Positions 1-5,135 of a stretch of 5,287 nt of DNA are shown here, piece by piece. The notes below the pieces were generated by a model. It had not been told where the DNA came from. It worked only from the letters and a program-made list of their open reading frames with translations, and ran no database searches. Within the stretch, counting starts at the first letter, position 1. Every line of letters starts with the position of its first letter. The position numbers and the translations under genes are program-made. This DNA comes from Candidatus Latescibacteria bacterium 4484_107 (GTDB lineage: Bacteria; Latescibacterota; 4484-107): the NCBI GenBank assembly GCA_002059205.1, contig MVCQ01000187.1:1-5287 (forward strand). Direction: 5' to 3'.

Positions 1-1706
1 AAATCGTACGTGATCCCCCCCAATTCGAGAAAACCCTTGATCCGGCGCGGATCGTACGGATCGGAATTAAGCGCTACCTCCAAGCCGATTTCCACGTCGC
101 CCCGGACCACGTCCTCCACGATGAAGTAGTCGTGCACATACAGGCCTTGCTCTTCCGGGAGATCGATGGGCAACTTATCCCCGGGGAAGAGATAAGACCG
201 GTATCCTCCGAGAAACAACGTCTTGCCTTCCCACGAAAGCCCGAGACGCTCCGTAACATCGTATTGGAACAGAAGGGACTGGGAAAGTGAACGGAAATCC
301 AACTCATCAACATAATCCGGAACGAAGTCCAGATCCTTGGCCGCATCCACGCGGGATTTCTCCAATTCCTGCTTGATCTGAAAGCGATAGGTCTTTTGAA
401 CGCGGTTCCATCCGAACGCCGGTTCGGGTGCAAAAACTTCGATGCGGTGATGCTCCTCGTTGAAGAAATAGAGCGTACCATTTCGGCCGAATGCGATGAG
501 CTTCCCATTTTCTTCGTGTTCCCGCTCCGTGAAACGAAGCACGGTCTTCCTCCGAAAGTTTCCACCCGAATCGAACGCCTGCACCCGCTCCAGCCAGCGG
601 CGATAGCGCCTGTACCCTGGCTCCTCCCGATCTTCCGGGTCGTCCTCCATCCGGATCGGAGGCTGCGGATCGTCCGATCTCCGTTCGAGCGCACTCTGAA
701 AGACCTTCGAAAAGGCCGATTCGTCCTTGACTAATAGCTGACCGGTGCGTGGCGAGTGGTGCATGGTGACCCATCGCACGAGATAGGGGGAAATGAATTC
801 GCCGTCCCTGCGACCGCGCCGCCCGATTATAGCCGTAATCTTGCCCTGCTTGTCGAAACGAACCACCCGATGATTGCCCCGATCCGCCACGTACACGTTT
901 CCCCCGTCGTCCACGGTGAGGGACGTGGCCCGATCCATTTGGCCGAATTCGCCAAACGCTTGCTGGCGCACTCCGTTCCGGTCATATCGAAAAATTTTGT
1001 TTCTGCGCTCATCCAATACGTAAAGATCGCCTTCGGCCCCGGTTGTCAGGTGCAGTGGACGCTTGTAGTCCCCCCTCAGAGCATACGCGGAGCGCGCCTC
1101 CGGATCCACCACGGGAACAAGACGCTCTCCAACCTGCCGATCCCATTTCAGCGAATCTATCGCGACGAATCCCAAATACCTCCGTTCGGCATCGAAGTGA
1201 TGCACAATGGGCGTATAGAAATAGAGGTGTTGATCCGTCCCCGACGCCACGGAAAGAGCCTTCCAATCCGCCACGAAGAAATGACCGTTCGCAGCCACGG
1301 CGATCTCCCCCGGCTCCTCAAAACGAAAAGCCTCTCCCTCAAGGACAGGCTTTTCGGAGGCGGCGATCCGATGAAGCAACCTCCCTCCGGAATCGAAAAT
1401 CTGTATGCGTCGGTTATCCGTGTCCGAAACGAATATCCGGCCAGCCTCGTCCACATCGAGATAAATTTCAGCCCCGAACTGACCGGGCGCAGACCCCTTA
1501 TCGCCGAATTGGAGGGAAAAGGGCATGAGGGCATAGGAGGGGGGAGCGAGGGAGAGTGTCAGAAAAAAAAGAAGGAGCAGAGAGAGAAAGAACGTGTGAA
1601 ACGTAAAATGTGAAACGTGAAGCGGAGAGCGGAGAGCGGAGAGCGTAACACATCGCCCTATCGTAGCGTTGCGCCTTACATTTCCCCCCTTTTTCTTTTG
1701 ATCCAT
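1..1706 (-). CDS. Exported NHL-repeat beta-propeller protein with beta-rich C-terminal region (3' end outside window)
   Basis: The frame stays open from an ATG at 1706 to the left edge, giving 568 codons plus two bases with no stop. The start has GAGG five bases upstream, and no other ATG, GTG or TTG occurs in frame before the signal peptide. Residues 1-39 are an unusually long basic leader. Residues 39-53 are a Leu/Phe-rich hydrophobic core, with likely cleavage near PPSYA (about 55-59). NHL-like blades follow: about 66-108 (GQFGAE..., IFVSDTDNRRIQIFD), a degenerate one at 118-172, 217-245 (GDLYVLDERRNKIFRYD), 255-288 (GNVYVADRGNHRVVRFDKQG), 300-390 with a charged insertion near 340-370, and 400-427 (GTLYFFNEEHHRIEVF). 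Residues 440-568 have alternating polar/hydrophobic strands and could begin a second beta domain. NHL propellers usually bind ligands or proteins or have hydrolase/lyase roles; no catalytic set is evident here. It is last of the visible genes, 77 bp after gene E. Propeller call strong, function unknown. Confidence 0.85.
   Translation of the reverse strand, partial: MDQKKKGGNVRRNATIGRCVTLSALRSPLHVSHFTFHTFFLSLLLLFFLTLSLAPPSYALMPFSLQFGDKGSAPGQFGAEIYLDVDEAGRIFVSDTDNRRIQIFDSGGRLLHRIAASEKPVLEGEAFRFEEPGEIAVAANGHFFVADWKALSVASGTDQHLYFYTPIVHHFDAERRYLGFVAIDSLKWDRQVGERLVPVVDPEARSAYALRGDYKRPLHLTTGAEGDLYVLDERRNKIFRYDRNGVRQQAFGEFGQMDRATSLTVDDGGNVYVADRGNHRVVRFDKQGKITAIIGRRGRRDGEFISPYLVRWVTMHHSPRTGQLLVKDESAFSKVFQSALERRSDDPQPPIRMEDDPEDREEPGYRRYRRWLERVQAFDSGGNFRRKTVLRFTEREHEENGKLIAFGRNGTLYFFNEEHHRIEVFAPEPAFGWNRVQKTYRFQIKQELEKSRVDAAKDLDFVPDYVDELDFRSLSQSLLFQYDVTERLGLSWEGKTLFLGGYRSYLFPGDKLPIDLPEEQGLYVHDYFIVEDVVRGDVEIGLEVALNSDPYDPRRIKGFLELGGITYD
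1595..1644. repeat. Compound short repeat inside the 5' coding region of the propeller gene
   Basis: On the plus strand there are two exact copies of TGTGAAACGT (1595-1604 and 1609-1618, 14 bp apart) followed by three perfect tandem GGAGAGC units (1624-1630, 1631-1637, 1638-1644). The block is in frame with gene F and supplies residues 21-38 of its leader, just before the hydrophobic core of the signal peptide. Both units look like interspersed low-complexity repeats rather than protein-coding sequence. Confidence 0.8.
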
Positions 1707-1710
1707 CACC

Positions 1711-1716
1711 ACCTCA
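1711..1716 (-). promoter_or_regulatory. Ribosome binding site of the propeller gene
   Basis: TGAGGT on the minus strand places GAGG five bases before the ATG at 1706. It decides the start, because no other usable start codon lies in frame before the hydrophobic signal-peptide core, and it implies that the repeat-rich leader is translated. Confidence 0.65.
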
Positions 1717-1727
1717 CTTCGATTTAA

Positions 1728-1774
1728 GATTTCGGATTTTGGATTTTGGATTGACCATTCCGAAATCCGCAATC
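1728..1774. repeat. GGATTTT 7-mer repeat with inverted arm, between genes E and F
   Basis: Seven-base units GGATTTT, GGATTTT and GGATTG run from 1734 to 1753. GATTTCGGA (1728-1736) is exactly complementary to TCCGAAATC (1759-1767), so a 9-bp stem with a 22-base loop could form. The right arm continues as CGCAATC, the opposite orientation of the GATTGCGG unit seen upstream of gene C. This fills most of the 77-bp gap between genes E and F. Confidence 0.75.
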
Positions 1775-1783
1775 ACATCCGGC

Positions 1784-2485
1784 TCAGACTCGATCAGACG
1801 CAGACGATTTCCCCCGCAGTTCCGCGATCACAAATGCCGCGACGATGCACAGAAGCAGAATCGGGGTGGCATAAGAATACTCTTTGGACGAAAACGTCAC
1901 CAAATCCGTGCACCGGCCGATGAGCAGGGATATGCGGGCCATCACCGTATAGCCGAAGGAGGCCCCGAAGGTGATCATTAAAAACCATATTCCTACTTTG
2001 GCCACGCCGCCAAAGATGCCCTTGTGTTCCTTAGAGAAAAAGAAATAGACCAGCGCGCAGAACACCCCGACGATAATCAGTGCGTTATTGAACGCATGAA
2101 AGTCGAGGGTGTTGACGGGGAGCAGAGTCGCTTTGACCTGATCCAGCGCATTCGATTGCAAATAGGTAATGAAGGAGTAACCCGCCCCCATTCCAACGGT
2201 AAATGCAATGGCCCATCTGGAAATCCACCCGACTTTCGGTAAGACGCGGGTAAGCATCATAACGCCCATAATGCCGGAGACGATATAGATGTATTGGCCC
2301 TGACTTACCGGCTCGATCAGATTGGGTCTAATGACATTGTGGTACTCGTACACCACCCAGTATCCCGCGGACACCCCCACAAATATATGCTCCGCAAACT
2401 TGTAGAAAGGGTTGTCTTTGTAAAGAAAGCTGAAAATGAATAACGTCAGCGCCACCGCAACCCATGCTCCTAAAATTGTGCTCAT
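1784..2485 (-). CDS. Seven-helix integral membrane protein of unknown function (gene E)
   Basis: This 233-residue protein is not one I can assign to a named function. The ATG at 2485 is chosen because GGGAGGA lies five bases upstream. An ATG at 2596 in the same frame would overlap the end of gene D and add 37 polar residues without a ribosome site. Hydrophobic segments lie at about 4-21, 31-48, 64-82, 88-110, 131-150, 158-182 and 205-221, so about seven helices fill nearly the whole chain. Stretches that look constrained are NPFYKFAEHIFVGVSAGY (25-42), straddling the second helix, and GYTVMARISLLIGR (178-191), at the end of the sixth. The tail is short, charged and probably cytosolic. No transporter, peptidase or glycosyltransferase motif was recognised. 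It starts 37 bp after gene D, so the two are probably co-transcribed and may work together. Coding call firm; partnership is inference. Confidence 0.88.
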   Translation of the reverse strand: MSTILGAWVAVALTLFIFSFLYKDNPFYKFAEHIFVGVSAGYWVVYEYHNVIRPNLIEPVSQGQYIYIVSGIMGVMMLTRVLPKVGWISRWAIAFTVGMGAGYSFITYLQSNALDQVKATLLPVNTLDFHAFNNALIIVGVFCALVYFFFSKEHKGIFGGVAKVGIWFLMITFGASFGYTVMARISLLIGRCTDLVTFSSKEYSYATPILLLCIVAAFVIAELRGKSSASDRV

Positions 2486-2490
2486 CGCGC

Positions 2491-2497
2491 TCCTCCC
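2491..2497 (-). promoter_or_regulatory. Ribosome binding site of gene E
   Basis: GGGAGGA lies five bases before the ATG at 2485. It selects this ATG over the in-frame upstream ATG at 2596, which would sit inside gene D. Confidence 0.75.
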
Positions 2498-2504
2498 GTT
2501 GGGA

Positions 2505-2519
2505 CGTGATCGAATCACG
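2505..2519. other. Small perfect hairpin between genes D and E
   Basis: CGTGAT and ATCACG flank a three-base loop in the 37-bp gap, between the stop of gene D and the ribosome site of gene E. There is no following T tract, so it does not look like an intrinsic terminator. It could tune mRNA processing or translation coupling, or be chance. Confidence 0.45.
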
Positions 2520-2522
2520 CGC

Positions 2523-3353
2523 TTACTTCTTCGCCCGTCGTCTTTCGATAAAATACGTAATGTTTCCGATGAGAATAAAAAGAATGATGACCGCATGGGA
2601 CAGGGCCTGCGAGGACATCCCCGCCGTAGCCGAATCCGGATGCTTCACGAGGGTCTCATATTCCGCCGCTCCTACCAGCCCCCCGAGAAGGCCGACCAAC
2701 TGACCGGTCTGCAGATACGGATAAAAGGCCGGCGCGCTCACCGCCGTGCACCCTCCGCCCACTTTTTTTTGATACCGGGCCTGGGCGATCATAACCCAAT
2801 GCCGAATCCCCGGATCCCCTGCGGACAGGTCCACGATGAGCCCGATGTCATCCAAATTTGCGACCTTCTCCATGATCGGCAACGTTTCTAATGGGGTCCC
2901 CGTGTGATCCGTCGGAAAAATCGCGGAAATACTGGTCCCCAGCGCCTGGATCACGACAATCCCACCCGCCTTAAACCCCAGGTTGACATAATCAACGCCA
3001 TACGCTTTGTGAAACTCATCCTCAGCAACCACCCCAAAAACATCCTGAGCGAGGGATGCGCCTTCGGGCCAAAGCGCTACAGCAATCACTTTCAGGTCCT
3101 TTGAAAACGCATGGCGGAGTAAGGCGAGGGCCATGGGATGGACCTCCGGCATGGTGGAGGGCCCGTAGTCGAAGGCCATCAATATGTTTGATCCCGGAGG
3201 CAGGCGATCCACCTCGTCGTATAGGCTCTGCACCGGCTGGCTTACGTGGATCTTGAGTCGGATGGGAATAAGGATGGGAATGAGCACGGACAAAGCGATC
3301 AGGACGAAAATGATGCGCCGGTCAATATGCTTCAATTTGTCAAACAGGTTCAT
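2523..3353 (-). CDS. Bitopic membrane protein with alpha/beta central domain (gene D)
   Basis: The protein has 276 residues, starting at an ATG with AAGGAG six bases upstream. The N-terminus is basic (KHIDRR) and leads into a membrane helix at about 13-32. The C-terminus has a second helix at about 250-268 followed by ERRRAKK, which favours both ends being cytosolic. Residues 50-210 alternate predicted strands and helices: NILMAFDYG (56-64), a helix at 70-84, LKVIAVALW (87-95), a helix at 100-116, GIVVIQALG (131-139) and IGLIVDLSAG (170-179). This resembles a Rossmann-like alpha/beta sandwich. An acidic, Gly/Pro-rich loop FDYGPSTMPEVHP (61-73) after the first strand is the most active-site-like feature. 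A Gly-rich amphipathic segment (215-231) precedes the last helix. The order of elements resembles gene B. No known catalytic motif was identified. It lies 67 bp after gene C and 37 bp before gene E. Confidence 0.9.
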   Translation of the reverse strand: MNLFDKLKHIDRRIIFVLIALSVLIPILIPIRLKIHVSQPVQSLYDEVDRLPPGSNILMAFDYGPSTMPEVHPMALALLRHAFSKDLKVIAVALWPEGASLAQDVFGVVAEDEFHKAYGVDYVNLGFKAGGIVVIQALGTSISAIFPTDHTGTPLETLPIMEKVANLDDIGLIVDLSAGDPGIRHWVMIAQARYQKKVGGGCTAVSAPAFYPYLQTGQLVGLLGGLVGAAEYETLVKHPDSATAGMSSQALSHAVIILFILIGNITYFIERRRAKK

Positions 3354-3359
3354 AATACT

Positions 3360-3365
3360 CTCCTT
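3360..3365 (-). promoter_or_regulatory. Ribosome binding site of gene D
   Basis: AAGGAG lies six bases before the ATG at 3353, the same sequence and spacing as at gene B. Confidence 0.75.
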
Positions 3366-3386
3366 CGGAAAACACGAAAGCTATTT

Positions 3387-3462
3387 GTGATTGGTGATCA
3401 GTGCTTGCTGTGCTCACTATTCACCAGCACCAGTCTCTGCGTGCTCGGCGTGCTCTGCGGTG
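3387..3462. repeat. Compound repeat spanning the end of gene C and the C-D gap
   Basis: Reading the minus strand, 3462-3433 holds three 9-base units, GCAGAGCAC, GCCGAGCAC and a shortened GCAGAGAC. It is followed by a second style of repeat, TGGTGAATAGTGAGC then CACTGATCACCAATCAC. The first part is translated as the basic tail of gene C; the second fills most of the 67-bp gap before gene D. Confidence 0.7.
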
Positions 3463-3744
3463 GACCCGATCCATCCCCCAGAAAAGCCCCGTAATCGTCG
3501 TCACCGTAAACGCGATCAATAGAACCGCGCTGTATCCCCAACCGGGGCGCTTCCTTTGGATTTTCACTGCATTTACCTTGATAAGATTGAGCACGCCGAG
3601 GATCAGCGCAAAAGCCGCGATCACAATGGCCCACTGGTTGAAAAGTTCGCGGAGACCGCCGAACGGATGATGGGGAATAAAATAGGCGACGATCATCAAC
3701 ATACCGGTGACAAAGGTGATCAAAAGAGGAATCTGACGACGCAT
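3421..3744 (-). CDS. Small three-helix membrane protein with repeat-derived tail (gene C)
   Basis: The encoded protein has 107 residues. The ATG at 3744 has AAGGAGG six bases upstream, so it is preferred to the in-frame ATG at 3801, which would translate an intergenic GGATTGN repeat as residues of the protein. Hydrophobic segments lie at about 5-24, 35-56 and 71-90, with basic linkers (KIQRKRPG near 61-68), giving a three-helix membrane protein. The last 15 or so residues (VHRRARRARRDWCW) come from a GCAGAGCAC-type repeat rather than normal-looking coding sequence. The native C-terminus may therefore have ended near GLFWGMDR, or been displaced by the repeat. I do not recognise the family. Its place between the two alpha/beta membrane proteins suggests a small subunit of the same complex, which is inference. 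Confidence 0.82.
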   Translation of the reverse strand: MRRQIPLLITFVTGMLMIVAYFIPHHPFGGLRELFNQWAIVIAAFALILGVLNLIKVNAVKIQRKRPGWGYSAVLLIAFTVTTITGLFWGMDRVHRRARRARRDWCW

Positions 3745-3750
3745 AAACGG

Positions 3751-3757
3751 CCTCCTT
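3751..3757 (-). promoter_or_regulatory. Ribosome binding site of gene C
   Basis: AAGGAGG lies six bases before the ATG at 3744, a near-ideal site. It excludes the longer reading frame from 3801 that runs through the GGATTGN repeat. Confidence 0.8.
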
Positions 3758-3760
3758 TTC

Positions 3761-3793
3761 AATTTCGGATTGGGGATTGCGGATTGGGAATTG
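3761..3793. repeat. GGATTGN 7-mer tandem repeat upstream of gene C
   Basis: Four 7-base units occur in a row on the plus strand: GGATTGG (3767-3773), GGATTGC (3774-3780), GGATTGG (3781-3787) and a diverged GAATTG. It belongs to the same family as the repeat between genes E and F, and sits just upstream of the gene C ribosome site. Confidence 0.8.
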
Positions 3794-3828
3794 AAACCCA
3801 CAATCGGTGATTCGCACGCCTCAATATC

Positions 3829-3852
3829 GTTCCTGTTTCGGTTCCTGCTTCG
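3829..3852. repeat. 12-bp tandem duplication just after gene B
   Basis: GTTCCTGTTTCG (3829-3840) is followed directly by GTTCCTGCTTCG (3841-3852), differing at one base. It begins two bases after the stop codon of gene B on the minus strand and differs from the GGATTGN repeat beside it. Confidence 0.75.
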
Positions 3853-3853
3853 G

Positions 3854-5056
3854 TTAATGGCTTACCAGCCAATTAGTCAAAAAATGCACGCCGAACGATT
3901 CGAAGAGCACGCCGAGGATGATCAGGGCCATGATGACGGCCTTGCCCCAATCCTGTCCCTTCAGACTTCCCAGCAAGCGAGGTTCGCCGGAAAGATACGC
4001 GCTGGCGGCGAATAGTTCCTCTCCGATCAAGGTATAATCACAGGCCACGACGAAAAAAGGCAACTGGGAAGGCATCGCCGTTCCCGCGATCTGAATGGCC
4101 CCGATAGACGCGCCCGTCTCCGCCATAATGAGGGATTCGGCATAGAACGCGCCGAGAAAAAAGACCGTCCCCGGTCGCTGCCTCAGCATAATTCCGTTCA
4201 CCGCCGCCGCATAGCCGAACTGCGCCATCGTGATAAAGCGGACGTTGTCCGGATTGTACGCATCCGGGCGTCCGGCCTCTATGTAGGCCTGCTCCACGAC
4301 CTCCTGCGCCATCGTGAAGGCGACGGGCATCTTTGAAGGCACGAGCAGCGGGGTATCGTATTCGGCCACCGTTCTCGCCACGCGACTTAAAATCGCCATG
4401 CTCGCAATGGTCTGAATGTCATCCATATCGTTATTGCCGGGAATATAAAGCACCGGCTTGCCCATCTCCGTGGCCCTGCCAATGCCTTCCTCAATGGCTT
4501 CCAGTCCCGCGAGCGGGCGCACGAAAAGGTTCTTGCCTTTTTTAGCCTTTTCGATAAACCAGATAATGAGGAAGGAGAGCATCACCGCACTGATCAACAT
4601 ATTGATCCGGCTTCGGTTGAACCACTGCGCGCTGGCGACCACCGGAAGCGTTTCGCCGGAAGGCGTGGAAAACTCCCCATCTTTTGCCGCGACCCGATAG
4701 GTATAGAACCTCCCATCCTCAGCCGAAGCATCCACGTATTCGGTTTTGCTCAGGGCCACGGTGGCGATAGCCTGATAGTCGGCTTCTCCGCGGGGGGATC
4801 GAAAAATTTCGTACCCGACGACGTCGTTTTCTCCCGCCCCGTCATCGGCGGACTTCGTCCAGGTCAGGGTAATGCTTCCTCCGGCGTCGTTTGGAGTGTC
4901 CACGGCGCTAACTTCTGTGGGCGGCTTCGGCGGATGGTTGAGGGATGTTTCCGCCTCCTGTCCTGAGACATTGGATAGCAAAAAAAGGGAGAAAAATAAA
5001 ACGATCCCAAAATCCGGGAACAACCCCACCAAGTTTCGGATAACTCTGTGGCTCAT
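3854..5056 (-). CDS. Fibronectin-III membrane protein with probable DUF6754 domain (gene B)
   Basis: This is a 400-residue protein; its ATG has AAGGAG six bases upstream. Residues 1-32 form a signal peptide or first anchor (hydrophobic 17-29, SNVSGQ near the possible cleavage site). Residues 42-140 fit a fibronectin type III fold: PPKPPTEVSAV at the front, ITLTWTKS as the strand with the core Trp, VVGYEIFRS, and FYTYRVAAKDG near the end. A membrane helix follows at about 152-168, then a basic stretch (EKAKKGKN) suggesting that the next part is cytosolic. Residues 180-365 are an alpha/beta region with PVLYIPGNNDMDD (201-213), TPLLVPSKMP (235-244) and VVACDYTLIGEELFAA (336-351). A last helix lies at 372-390. 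From memory the layout matches Pfam DUF6754 proteins, often preceded by fn3 domains; no function is known to me. It heads the group of membrane genes, 79 bp after gene A. Confidence 0.9.
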   Translation of the reverse strand: MSHRVIRNLVGLFPDFGIVLFFSLFLLSNVSGQEAETSLNHPPKPPTEVSAVDTPNDAGGSITLTWTKSADDGAGENDVVGYEIFRSPRGEADYQAIATVALSKTEYVDASAEDGRFYTYRVAAKDGEFSTPSGETLPVVASAQWFNRSRINMLISAVMLSFLIIWFIEKAKKGKNLFVRPLAGLEAIEEGIGRATEMGKPVLYIPGNNDMDDIQTIASMAILSRVARTVAEYDTPLLVPSKMPVAFTMAQEVVEQAYIEAGRPDAYNPDNVRFITMAQFGYAAAVNGIMLRQRPGTVFFLGAFYAESLIMAETGASIGAIQIAGTAMPSQLPFFVVACDYTLIGEELFAASAYLSGEPRLLGSLKGQDWGKAVIMALIILGVLFESFGVHFLTNWLVSH

Positions 5057-5062
5057 AAGCTA

Positions 5063-5068
5063 CTCCTT
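5063..5068 (-). promoter_or_regulatory. Ribosome binding site of gene B
   Basis: AAGGAG lies six bases before the ATG at 5056, matching the site of gene D and supporting this start directly before the signal peptide. Confidence 0.75.
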
Positions 5069-5135
5069 TCAGCGGTACAAAAGGAAACGGAGGATTGTGC
5101 CCACAAAAAAGGCGCGTTCCTGATGGTCTTATTCT

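Noticed and set aside
74..694. Minus-strand frame of 206 codons
   Set aside because: It is a shifted frame of the same strand with Arg/Ser-rich composition; the true frame through this region continues the propeller protein without a break.
396..734. Plus-strand reading frame of 112 codons
   Set aside because: Antisense to propeller codons; no ribosome site or recognisable features.
756..1613. Long plus-strand reading frame of 285 codons
   Set aside because: It lies wholly antisense to the propeller gene, its translation shows no domain or signal peptide, and the low-complexity Lys/Arg end is the repeat tract. The opposite strand has clear NHL blades.
1591..1645. CRISPR-like repeats
   Set aside because: Units are 7-14 bases and contiguous, with no spacers of regular length and no cas genes nearby.
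2486..2596. Longer start for gene E at 2596
   Set aside because: It would overlap the 3' end of gene D by over 70 bases, lacks a ribosome site, and adds a polar leader; the ATG at 2485 is well placed.
2436..2891. Plus-strand frame of 151 codons
   Set aside because: Antisense to genes D and E, Arg/Pro-rich and without any supporting feature.
3745..3801. Longer start for gene C at 3801
   Set aside because: It would translate the GGATTGN repeat; the ATG at 3744 has a near-perfect ribosome site.
5100..5125. Possible intrinsic terminator after gene A (T run following GCGCC on the minus strand)
   Set aside because: The bases before the T run do not form a stem longer than two or three pairs.
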